This document shows, piece after piece, positions 1-6,181 of a stretch of 10,162 nt of DNA. Positions within the stretch are counted from its first letter, which is position 1. Every line of letters starts with the position of its first letter. The position numbers and the translations under genes were made by a program. The DNA is from Bacillota bacterium (GTDB lineage Bacteria; Bacillota; Sulfobacillia; RBS10-35): NCBI GenBank assembly GCA_029960865.1, contig JASBVX010000032.1, positions 1 to 10,162 on the forward strand, read 5' to 3'. The notes beneath the pieces are model-generated. The model saw only the letters and a program-made list of their open reading frames with translations, was not told the origin of the DNA and made no database searches.

Positions 1-1433
1 CCGGGGAGGAGATGTTCCGCCTCTACGATACCTACGGTTTCCCGTTGGATCTTTTGCAGGATGCCGCCCGCGAAGAAGGCCTCTCCCTGGATCTGGAGGG
101 CTTTGAGGTGGCCATGGCGGAGCAGCGGCGGCGAGCCCGGGAAGACCGGCAGAAAAAGCTCCAAGAGGCCCGCTTCGGCTGGCCCGACGATCTTCCCCCC
201 ACCCGCTTCCTGGGATATGAGCGGCTGGAGGCTACCTTTGAGGTTCTGGCGGTGGAAGAAGACGAAGAAGGAGCCTGGGTCATCCTGGATCAGACGCCCT
301 TTTATCCAGAGGGGGGCGGCCAGGTGGGCGACCGGGGGGTGCTCCGGGTGGAAGGCCGGGAGATCGCCGTCGGGGATACCCAGCGCCAGGGTGCCTGGAT
401 TTTGCACCGGGTAGGGGAGAAAGGAGCCCTTCAGCCCGGTATGGAGGGGGCGGCCCGGGTGGATGAAGGGCGGCGCCGGGCCACCATGCGGAACCACACG
501 GCCACTCACCTTCTCCACAGCGCCCTGCGCCGCCGCCTGGGGCCCCAGACTCACCAAAAAGGCTCTCTGGTGGCCCCTGATCGGCTGCGCTTCGACTTCA
601 CGGCGCTGCGCCCCCTGACGCGAGAAGATCTGCAGGCCATCGAGGAGGAGGTCAACCGCTGGATCCTGGAGGACCTGCCCGTGACGGTGGCGGAGATGGA
701 GCGGGAAGAAGCCCTCTCCAAGGGGGCCCTGGCCTTTTTCGAAGAAAAGTACGGCGAGCGGGTGCGGGTGGTGGGGGTAGGGTCCGTTTCCCTGGAGCTT
801 TGCGGGGGCACCCATGTGGCCCGCTCCGCAGAGATCGGCCTTTTCCACATCCTCGGGGAGAGCGGGGTGGGGACCGGCATTCGCCGCATCGAAGCGGTGA
901 CGGCCGGCGGCCTTTTGGCGGATCTCCTGAAGAAAGAAGCCGTTCTGGAAGCGCTGAGCCGGAAGGTGCGGGCACCTTGGGAAGATCTTCCGCAACGCCT
1001 GGACCAGCTGGAGGCGGAAAAGGAGAGGCTGGAAGCGGCGCTGGAGGCCTATGAATCCCTCGTGCGGCGGCAGGAAAGGGACCGCCTCCTGGCTGAAAGG
1101 GATGGCTCCTTTGTGGTGGGGGAGACTTCGTTGCAGGATCCGGAGCAACTGAGGATGCTGGCGGAAGAGCTGCGCCAGCGCCTTCCGGAAGGAGGGGCCC
1201 TTTTAGGAAGCATCGCGTCGGGGCGGGTCCTTTTGGTGGCGGCGTTGAGCCCTGAGGCGGTGAAAGGGGGTCTCCACGCGGGAAAGCTTTTGGCGGAGGT
1301 GGCCCGGGAAGTGGGAGGAGGGGGCGGCGGCCGCCCGGATTTTGCCCAGGCTGGAGGGAAAGATCCCCAGGCTCTGCCCAAGGCCCTCCAAAAGGCGCGG
1401 GAGCGTTTGCACGCCAGAAGCCCTAAGCCATGA
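1..1433 (+). CDS. alaS: Alanyl-tRNA synthetase, C-terminal part (5' end outside window)
   Basis: This enzyme charges tRNA-Ala with alanine in the cytoplasm and removes mischarged Ser or Gly. The frame is open to the left edge (codons in phase from base 3), and the first visible residues, around FRLYDTYGFPLDL, match the end of the AlaRS aminoacylation region, so the catalytic N-terminus lies upstream. The editing domain is clear: HTATH (HxxxH zinc/editing motif, about base 495) and CGGTH (about base 800). A coiled-coil stretch follows (about 950-1080), then the C-Ala/DHHA1 domain ending in the usual Gly-rich run and RPDFAQAGGKDP. The TGA stop overlaps the ATG of the rhomboid gene (ATGA, 1430-1433), suggesting translational coupling. 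The ATG at base 12 is internal, not the start. The visible part shows no interruption. Identification is near certain. Confidence 0.97.
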   Translation, partial: GEEMFRLYDTYGFPLDLLQDAAREEGLSLDLEGFEVAMAEQRRRAREDRQKKLQEARFGWPDDLPPTRFLGYERLEATFEVLAVEEDEEGAWVILDQTPFYPEGGGQVGDRGVLRVEGREIAVGDTQRQGAWILHRVGEKGALQPGMEGAARVDEGRRRATMRNHTATHLLHSALRRRLGPQTHQKGSLVAPDRLRFDFTALRPLTREDLQAIEEEVNRWILEDLPVTVAEMEREEALSKGALAFFEEKYGERVRVVGVGSVSLELCGGTHVARSAEIGLFHILGESGVGTGIRRIEAVTAGGLLADLLKKEAVLEALSRKVRAPWEDLPQRLDQLEAEKERLEAALEAYESLVRRQERDRLLAERDGSFVVGETSLQDPEQLRMLAEELRQRLPEGGALLGSIASGRVLLVAALSPEAVKGGLHAGKLLAEVAREVGGGGGGRPDFAQAGGKDPQALPKALQKARERLHARSPKP

Positions 1434-2093
1434 TCCCTTTTTCCGATGATGCACCCAGGAGGGGTACACCCTGGCTGACGTGGGCCCTGATGCTTTTGAA
1501 CGTCTATGTGTTTTACCACGAGACCCAGCTCTCGGGGCCGGAACTCTACGCCTTTTTTCGGCAGTGGGCGGTGGTGCCCATCGATTTCTTCACCCTATCC
1601 CCTCCCTGGATCACCCTCGTCACGGCCATGTTCCTTCACGGGAGCTGGCTTCACCTTCTGGGGAATATGCTCTTTCTCTGGGTGTTCGGGGATAACGTGG
1701 AGGGACGGCTGGGGCCTTTGCGGTACCTTTTGTTCTACCTTTTGACAGGCGTTCTGGGAAACGCCCTCCATGTGATAACCCATCCCGATTCGCTCCTTCC
1801 CGCCCTGGGGGCCAGCGGGGCTGTGGCGGGGGTCCTGGGGGGATACTGGGTGGCCTTTCCCGGCGCCCGGGTGCGAGCCCTCCTCTTCTGGGATTTTCGT
1901 CACCGTCATCCGGCTGCCGGCCTTTTGATGCTCCTTTACTGGTTTTGCTCCAGGTGGTGGGGAGCTCAGCGTCTTTCAGCAGCCGGGAAGCGAGACGGTG
2001 GCCTATTTTGCCCACATCGGAGGCTTTCTGGCGGGGGTTCTTCTCATGCGCCTTTGGGGAAGGAGGAATCGTCCGTGGCAGGGCGCATACTAG
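1430..2093 (+). pseudogene. Rhomboid-family intramembrane serine protease, frame-broken
   Basis: Rhomboids cleave membrane proteins within the bilayer using a Ser-His dyad. The N-terminal two-thirds is typical: HGSWLHLLGNMLFLWVFG, then LGASGAVAGVLG with the catalytic Ser at codon 1814-1816. After about base 1888 the frame breaks. Family-like sequence continues in pieces: GIFVTVIRLPAF (1890-1925, another frame), LLMLLYWF, LLQVVG (1948-1962), then ELSVFQQPG and AYFAHIGGFLAGVLL, carrying the catalytic His (2013-2015), to TAG at 2091-2093. One extra base near 1889 and single missing bases near 1922, 1943-1946 (T run) and 1959-1962 (G run) reconcile all the pieces. As written, Ser and His are not in one frame, so the product would be inactive. 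This is either a decaying gene or clustered sequence errors. Position between alaS and ruvX suggests co-transcription. Confidence 0.85.
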
Positions 2094-2557
2094 CCTTGGA
2101 CTTGGGATTTCGCCGGGTGGGGACGGCCCTCAGCGACCCCTTAGGCCTGACGGCCCAGGGAGGGCCTGTCTTGACGCGGAAGGAACCGGGGGAGGATTTT
2201 CTCTGGGCTCTGCCCCTGGTGATGGAGCTGGTGAAAAAAGAAGAGGTGGTGGAGGTGGTGGTGGGGATCCCTCGCCATCTTCACGGCGAAGAAGGGGTCA
2301 TGGCCAAGGAAGCCCGGCGCTTTGCCCAGGCTTTGGAGGAAGCGGGGATCCCCACAGTCCACTTCGATGAGCGCTGGACCAGCCGCCAGGCAGAGCGAAT
2401 CCTTTTGGAAAGGGATGCGTCCCGGCGGGATCGACGGCGCCTGCAGGACCGGATTGCGGCCATGGTCCTTTTGCAGACTTACCTTGAAAGCCGTCGATTT
2501 TCAACTGGACAAGGGCTGCAAGAGACTGGAAACTGGGAGGGAAAGGGGCCGGGTTGA
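2075..2557 (+). CDS. ruvX: RuvX/YqgF-type putative Holliday junction resolvase / pre-16S rRNA nuclease
   Basis: RuvX (YqgF, YrrK) has an RNase H-like fold and is linked to pre-16S rRNA 5' maturation and, by older annotation, Holliday junction resolution. Seen here: ILALDLGFRRVGTALSDP with the first catalytic Asp, VVVGIPRHLHGEEG, HFDERWTSRQAERILL, and DRIAAMVLLQTYL with the last acidic site. I chose the GTG at 2075 because AAGGAGG (2060-2066) lies 8 bases upstream and the protein then opens MAGRILALDLG, as family members do. The gene overlaps the rhomboid tail by 19 bases in another frame. The open frame extends back to 1430 only because of the rhomboid frame changes. Predicted length is 160 residues, slightly long for the family; the extra is a C-terminal tail after SRRF without recognisable motifs. 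Confidence 0.93.
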   Translation: MAGRILALDLGFRRVGTALSDPLGLTAQGGPVLTRKEPGEDFLWALPLVMELVKKEEVVEVVVGIPRHLHGEEGVMAKEARRFAQALEEAGIPTVHFDERWTSRQAERILLERDASRRDRRRLQDRIAAMVLLQTYLESRRFSTGQGLQETGNWEGKGPG

Positions 2558-2583
2558 CGAGGGACACGAAGGATCTTTATATT
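2554..2583 (+). promoter_or_regulatory. Candidate sigma-A promoter before DUF1292-mltG
   Basis: TTGACG (2554-2559) and TATATT (2578-2583) are separated by 18 bases; each matches the -35 or -10 consensus at five of six positions. The pair overlaps the ruvX stop codon and sits about 55 bases before the DUF1292 start, giving a short leader. An A/T-rich -10 is uncommon in this GC-rich sequence, which adds some weight. The call rests on sequence match only. Confidence 0.5.
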
Positions 2584-2636
2584 GGGAACTCTCTGGGATA
2601 GACTACGTCTGTAGCAGGAGCCAGGAGGTGGCATGG

Positions 2637-3050
2637 ATGGCAGAAGATCGTCACCAACACAATGAGGATGAAGAGTTTCTCTTTATTGAGGAAGAAGAGG
2701 ACACCCAGATCGTGATCACTGACGATGAAGGGCATGAGCATACCTTTGACATGGTGGATGTCCTGGAGGTGGACGGCCAGCAGTATGTGGTCCTGGCCGA
2801 GGAGGACAACGACGAGGAGGCCATCGTCATGCGGGTGGATACCGACGAAAAGGGCGAAGAGGTCCTGACCAGCATTGAGGATGAGGCGGAGTTCGAGCGG
2901 GTGGCCAAGCGCTGGGATGAGATCCAGGCGGAGTGGGAAGAAGAGGACCTGGACGAAGAAGAAGAGGATGAGGATCTGGACGACTTCGACGAAGACGACT
3001 TCGAGGACGACGAAGATTTTGATGATGAGGACGAAGACGAAGAGGACTGA
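2637..3050 (+). CDS. DUF1292 (YrzB-like) protein with polyacidic C-terminal tail
   Basis: The function of the DUF1292 family is unknown. The core (about residues 20-90) matches the family pattern: TQIVITDDEGHEHTFDMVDV, DGQQYVVLAEEDNDEEAIVM, then a segment ending VLTSIEDEAEFERVAKRW. I use the ATG at 2637 because AGGAGG (2623-2628) lies 8 bases upstream; a nearby ATG at 2633 is out of frame. The 137-residue product ends in 37 residues (101-137) of which 32 are Asp or Glu, broken only by two Leu and three Phe. Family members are usually shorter, about 90-110 residues, so the tail is an extension. Its place between ruvX and mltG is the conserved Firmicutes position. No membrane segment or signal peptide is present, so it is probably cytoplasmic. 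Confidence 0.9.
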   Translation: MAEDRHQHNEDEEFLFIEEEEDTQIVITDDEGHEHTFDMVDVLEVDGQQYVVLAEEDNDEEAIVMRVDTDEKGEEVLTSIEDEAEFERVAKRWDEIQAEWEEEDLDEEEEDEDLDDFDEDDFEDDEDFDDEDEDEED

Positions 3051-3070
3051 CGCTTTAGGTGGGTGCTGAT

Positions 3071-4114
3071 TTGGAAAAGAGCCGGGAGCCCAGGAGACGC
3101 CTTTGGCCCTGGGTTCTTGGCGTTTTGGGCCTTTTGGTGCTTCTCTTTGGCCTAGGAGCCTGGTGGGCCTGGCAAGAGGCGGCGGTAAGGCTGGCTCCCC
3201 TCGATCCGGGGAACGGCTCTCAGGTGGTGGTCCAGATTCCCCCGGGGGCCAGCACCCAAGCAATCGCCGATCTCCTTTACCAAAAGGGGATCATCAAGGA
3301 TCCCTTGGTCTTTCGCCTTTATGTCCGCTGGAAGAAGGAAGACGGCCAGCTGCAAGCAGGCTGGTACGGTCTTAGCCCTTCCCAGGATGTGGCCTCGTTG
3401 GTGGAGATGCTGCGCCGGGGAGAGGTGCTGCAGTTCACCTTCACGGTTCCGGAAGGAAAGACGGTGGCGGATATCCGGGAGATCCTCCTTAACTTTTGGC
3501 CGAAAGAGGAAGTGGATGAAGCCTTGCGGGACACCCACTGGCTGAAAGAACCTCCTCCCCCGGATGTGAAAGAGCCCCTGGAGGGGTACCTCTTTCCCGA
3601 GACCTATCGTTTCCCCTATGGGACTCCTGTGGAGGAGGCGGTGGGGAAGATGGTACAGGAAACGTACCGCCGTTTCACCCCCGAACGGGAAGCGAGGGCG
3701 AAAGAGCTGGGGCTTAGCCTCCATGAGGTCTTGACCCTGGCCTCCATCATAGAAAAGGAGGCTCGCTTTCCCCAGGATCAGCCCAAGATCTCGGCGGTGT
3801 TCCACAACCGCCTGAAGCTCAACATGAAGCTCCAGGCGGATCCTACCGTGGCCTATGCCCTGGGAAAGCCGGGGGATCAGCTGACGACGAAAGATCTGCA
3901 GGCGGAGGTGCCTTACAACACCTACGTCTACGGAGGCCTTCCCCCGGGCCCCATCGCCAGCCCCGGCGATGGGGCCATCGAGGCGGCCCTTTATCCTGAA
4001 GATTCACAAAATCTGTATTTTGTGTCAGCACCGGATGGCACGACATACTACGCCAAGGACTACGCCGCCCACCTCCGAAACGTGCAAAAGGTGCGACAGG
4101 AAAGCCGGCGCTGA
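3071..4114 (+). CDS. mltG: Endolytic murein transglycosylase MltG
   Basis: MltG (YceG, YrrL) is a membrane-anchored lytic transglycosylase that cuts nascent peptidoglycan glycan strands and so ends polymerisation. A basic N-terminus (EKSREPRRR) precedes one transmembrane helix (residues about 11-34), then a LysM-like region and the YceG catalytic domain. Diagnostic motifs are EGYLFPETYRFP, LASIIEKEARFP with the probable catalytic Glu at residue 228 (codon 3752-3754), VFHNRL, LQADPTVAYALG, YNTYVYGGLPPGPIASPG and YFVSAPDGTTYYA. I prefer the TTG at 3071: AGGTGGG (3057-3063) lies 7 bases upstream, whereas the in-frame GTG at 3059 falls inside that site and has none of its own; the difference is four residues. 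The product is 347 residues, normal for the family. It follows DUF1292 by about 20 bases, so co-transcription is likely. Confidence 0.95.
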   Translation: MEKSREPRRRLWPWVLGVLGLLVLLFGLGAWWAWQEAAVRLAPLDPGNGSQVVVQIPPGASTQAIADLLYQKGIIKDPLVFRLYVRWKKEDGQLQAGWYGLSPSQDVASLVEMLRRGEVLQFTFTVPEGKTVADIREILLNFWPKEEVDEALRDTHWLKEPPPPDVKEPLEGYLFPETYRFPYGTPVEEAVGKMVQETYRRFTPEREARAKELGLSLHEVLTLASIIEKEARFPQDQPKISAVFHNRLKLNMKLQADPTVAYALGKPGDQLTTKDLQAEVPYNTYVYGGLPPGPIASPGDGAIEAALYPEDSQNLYFVSAPDGTTYYAKDYAAHLRNVQKVRQESRR

Positions 4115-4131
4115 GGCTGGCACCTTTTGCA
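4083..4131 (+). repeat. Perfect 12-bp inverted repeat across the mltG stop
   Basis: TGCAAAAGGTGC (4083-4094) and GCACCTTTTGCA (4120-4131) are exact reverse complements with a 25-base loop containing the mltG stop codon (4112-4114). The RNA hairpin would be stable, but no T tract follows, so it is not a classical intrinsic terminator. It may protect the mRNA 3' end or attenuate transcription. The function is inferred; the repeat itself is plain. Confidence 0.7.
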
Positions 4132-4282
4132 ACCATTGCTAGCTGGCCGAGAGGTAAACCTTTGACGCCAAGAATCGCCCAGGGCAGAAGGTTTTCGCCT
4201 TGGCTATCATGGGGCTTCTTCCTTTTTTTCATCTCATAGAAGCTTTGGACCCGATGCACACTCCTTGACGGAGGGGATACTC
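4132..4282. other. Intergenic stretch between mltG and the repeat lipoprotein
   Basis: About 150 bases with no convincing gene on either strand. It contains a seven-T run near 4222-4228 without a good stem before it, and an isolated TTGACG (4163-4168) without a well-spaced -10. The 3' end carries the ribosome-binding site GGAGGGG (4270-4276), six bases before the ATG at 4283. A promoter for the lipoprotein gene probably lies here, but I cannot place it. Confidence 0.5.
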
Positions 4283-5695
4283 ATGCGCAAACGTCGCCAC
4301 TGGGCGATGGGCGTAGTCCTGGCTTTAGCCCTGACTTTGACGAGCTGCACCTGGGTGACGGGAAGGGGCCCGGCCCAGCAGCCCCAGACAGGGACCAACA
4401 ACACAGCCACGGGCCTGATACCGTCAAGGTTGCAGATGAATACGGCTCTGGCTACGCTCATCAGCTGGCGTGACTTACAGACGCTGAATCCAAAGCTGGA
4501 GACTTACGGAGGCGGGGGACGGGATCCTCAATCGGGGGCACAGCTCTATGGCCCTACGGGTATCACTCCCGGTAAGACGGGGACCACCGGCACCACAGGT
4601 ACCACCGGTACCTCTCAGGGGATGACCGGTACGACCGGCACGACGGGGGCCAGGGGTACGACGGGCACCTCCGGGACCACAGGAACCACAGGAACCACAG
4701 GAACCACAGGCACCACCACCAACCGGGGGACGGCCACCACGCCGGGGACGCCTCCGGCTGGGACTGCCACCGGTAACCAAACAACCCCGGGAGCAACGGG
4801 AGCCCCGGTGGCTACCACGGCCACCGGCGACGAACCGGGCCTCTGGGTGATCGTAGGCTCGGGGGGCGAAGTCATCGGGGTGCGGGCTGTGATGCCCTCG
4901 GGGACGGAAACGAAGCCCTGGTTTGACCAGAATACCGGCAATGCCACAGGTACTGCCGGAACGACGGGAACCACTGGAACTGCCGGAACCACCCGCGGAA
5001 CGACCGGCACCACCGGGACCACCGGGACGACAGGTACGAGGGGAACCACCGGGACGACCGGGACCACCGGCACGACCGGTACGACGGGGGTGACCCCCGG
5101 CACTACCGAGGGAACGGTGGGGACGACCAGCGGGACCATGGGTCCCAGCCAAACCGTCTACTTTACCGATCGGCGGGCTGGGACGAGCGGTACCACCACG
5201 GCTCCTGGAACTGCGGGTACCACCACCGGGACCACTCGCGGCACCACGGGAACGAGCGGTACCACGGGCACAACAGGAACCAACCGGGGTACCACGGGCA
5301 CGACGGGAACGACAGGTACCACCGGGACCACCACCGCTCCTGGTACCACCGGACCCAATACGGGTACCGCCACCACCACCGGGGCATCATCGGCTTTGCG
5401 GAAGTGGAGCGAATTCGTGAAGCTGAATCCCGCCTGGAAACAGGCCCGCAAGGTCGGGACTTTCAGCCCGTCCAAGGGGGACCAGTGGGGGTTTGAGGGC
5501 CCCGGCCTCATGGCTCTGGTCAACCGGGACGGCGGGGTGGCGGGCTTCATGGCCTGGATCCCGGCGGCTCAAGACGGAAGCGACTGGCGTCCCCACTACG
5601 ACCAGGTGGAAGGAAAGCCGGTGTACGACCCCAGGAGCCGCAGCTACTACTGGACCCAGACCATCTTCTTCATGCTGCCGGAGGCCATCCGCTGA
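4283..5695 (+). CDS. Gly-Thr-Thr-repeat (collagen-like) lipoprotein with a duplicated module
   Basis: I do not recognise this family. The ATG at 4283 has GGAGGGG six bases upstream; a TTG at 4265 would precede that site and is less likely. The N-terminus is a lipoprotein signal (basic MRKRRH, hydrophobic core, LTSC with Cys22), so the protein is exported and lipid-anchored. Residues about 99-182, 220-288 and 300-367 are Gly/Thr-rich, largely (G-T-T)n with Gly every third residue, like bacterial collagen-like Gly-X-Thr proteins. Between and after them are non-repeat pieces: 62-92 (WRDLQTLNP), 183-219 (PGLWVIVGSGGEVIG), 290-298 (QTVYF) and the C-terminal domain 369-470 (WSEFVKLNP, PGLMALVNRDGGVAG, QTIFF). 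The pieces match the C-terminal domain in order, so one copy is split by repeats. Varied synonymous codons in the repeats suggest selection on the protein. A surface or envelope role is inference. Confidence 0.85.
   Translation: MRKRRHWAMGVVLALALTLTSCTWVTGRGPAQQPQTGTNNTATGLIPSRLQMNTALATLISWRDLQTLNPKLETYGGGGRDPQSGAQLYGPTGITPGKTGTTGTTGTTGTSQGMTGTTGTTGARGTTGTSGTTGTTGTTGTTGTTTNRGTATTPGTPPAGTATGNQTTPGATGAPVATTATGDEPGLWVIVGSGGEVIGVRAVMPSGTETKPWFDQNTGNATGTAGTTGTTGTAGTTRGTTGTTGTTGTTGTRGTTGTTGTTGTTGTTGVTPGTTEGTVGTTSGTMGPSQTVYFTDRRAGTSGTTTAPGTAGTTTGTTRGTTGTSGTTGTTGTNRGTTGTTGTTGTTGTTTAPGTTGPNTGTATTTGASSALRKWSEFVKLNPAWKQARKVGTFSPSKGDQWGFEGPGLMALVNRDGGVAGFMAWIPAAQDGSDWRPHYDQVEGKPVYDPRSRSYYWTQTIFFMLPEAIR
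4577..4828 (+). repeat. Gly/Thr repeat tract 1 in the lipoprotein gene
   Basis: Encodes residues about 99-182, mostly GTT triplets with interruptions such as SQGM, GAR and TNRG, becoming irregular and Pro-richer towards its end. Three exact copies of the 9-base unit GGAACCACA (4682-4708) point to recent slippage here, while the rest uses mixed Gly and Thr codons. This tract separates the first (LNP) and second (PGL) pieces of the split module. Confidence 0.85.
4940..5140 (+). repeat. Gly/Thr repeat tract 2 in the lipoprotein gene
   Basis: Encodes residues about 220-285, long (G-T-T)n runs broken by Ala, Arg and Val-Thr-Pro. Codons are mixed (ACC, ACG, GGC, GGG, GGA, GGT), so this is not a simple DNA microsatellite. 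It lies between the second (PGL) and third (QTVYF) pieces of the split module. Confidence 0.85.
5180..5383 (+). repeat. Gly/Thr repeat tract 3 in the lipoprotein gene
   Basis: Encodes residues about 300-367, Gly-Thr-Thr triplets with TAPG interruptions. It joins the end of the split first module to the intact C-terminal module, so it acts as a linker between modules rather than as an insertion within one. Confidence 0.85.
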
Positions 5696-5733
5696 GGGGG
5701 AGCGGGGGGAACTCCCTCCCCCTCTTTCTTCTC
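5694..5733 (+). terminator. Intrinsic terminator after the repeat lipoprotein gene
   Basis: GAGGGGGA (5694-5701) pairs exactly with TCCCCCTC (5717-5724), with further G-C pairing possible in the loop, followed by a T-rich tail (TTTCTTCTC). It begins at the stop codon itself. Stem, position and tail fit a rho-independent terminator, although the tail is interrupted by C. Confidence 0.7.
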
Positions 5734-5967
5734 ACCTGAACCTTTCCGGATCTAACGGTTTTGCTGCCCCAACGTCTTGCAACGACGCCCGGGGAAACTT
5801 GACCCTTGACCGCCAACTGGCGGAGTAGTAGCTTTTGGAGTACCTGGCGAATAGTTCCATATGATAGGCGGAACGCCCGCTGGGAAATGCTGCGGGGAAA
5901 TGCTGCTCGATGGCGTGGGTGCCGACTCTCTGCCGGAGGGCCGAGAAGCAGCTCGCCCGCCGACCAA
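5734..5967. other. Gene-poor stretch with short repeats
   Basis: No convincing gene on either strand. It contains CCGCCA-AC-TGGCGG (5810-5823), a perfect 6+6 palindrome lying just after two TTGACC sequences (about 5799 and 5806), and a 12-base direct repeat GGGAAATGCTGC (5882-5893 and 5895-5906). The reverse-strand open frames show no recognisable motif. It could be a regulatory leader or the remains of an older gene. Confidence 0.4.
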
Positions 5968-5984
5968 AGGGGGAGTTCCCGGTC

Positions 5985-6165
5985 ATGGCCCGTCACCTGG
6001 TTACTGCCGTTGGTTTTGGCCGCCCTGGTTTTTCTTTTGGGCTGCTACAGGGGAGAGTCCTCCCAGGCCCAAGACCTCCCTTTGGAGGGCATCCTCGCCG
6101 GGTTTAGCCCCGTCGACGAAGCAGGAAGCAACCGGGACAGTATCCCTTCGGGATATTTGTCTATG
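5985..6165 (+). pseudogene. Possible small lipoprotein gene, frame-broken
   Basis: An ATG at 5985 has AGGGGGAG (5968-5975) nine bases upstream and begins MARHL. One base later in phase, the sequence reads LLPLVLAALVFLLGC, a textbook lipoprotein signal with lipobox, then YRGESSQAQDLPLEG and FSPVDEAGSNRDS. A second one-base change near 6138-6142 would lead to YPFGIFVYELQNGR and TGA (6163-6165). With one extra base removed near 5997-6003 and one base added near 6141, this gives a coherent lipoprotein of about 66 residues. As written, the signal-peptide frame has no good start with a ribosome-binding site (its ATG at 5887 lacks one) and runs on to TAA at 6211-6213. I know no family for it. It could be chance, a decayed gene, or an intact gene with sequence errors. 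Confidence 0.3.
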
Positions 6166-6181
6166 AGTTGCAGAACGGAAG

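Noticed and set aside
1430..2557. A single 375-residue rhomboid-RuvX fusion protein
   Set aside because: The middle (about 1890-2075) is unlike either family in this frame, rhomboid sequence continues in other frames to a stop at 2093, and ruvX has its own GTG start with AAGGAGG.
2577..3263. Reverse-strand hydrophobic frame opposite DUF1292
   Set aside because: Its Val/Phe/Leu runs are the complement of the Asp/Glu codons of the acidic tail.
4132..4282. tRNA-like gene or promoter with TTGACG (4163) and TATCAT (4204)
   Set aside because: No cloverleaf can be drawn, and the two hexamers are 35 bases apart, too far for a sigma-A promoter.
4615..5139. Reverse-strand frame encoding Val-Val-Pro repeats (and similar reverse frames at 5158-5550)
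   Set aside because: These are the antisense shadow of the Gly-Thr-Thr codons; there is no ribosome-binding site or recognisable domain, and the forward gene has a lipoprotein signal and a folded C-terminus.
4577..5383. CRISPR or non-coding satellite array
   Set aside because: The repeats keep a 3-residue protein period with synonymous codon variation and have no unique spacers; they are coding repeats.
5732..5996. Transposase remnant on the reverse strand
   Set aside because: Three overlapping reverse frames exist, but none shows a recognisable transposase motif, terminal repeats or target duplications.
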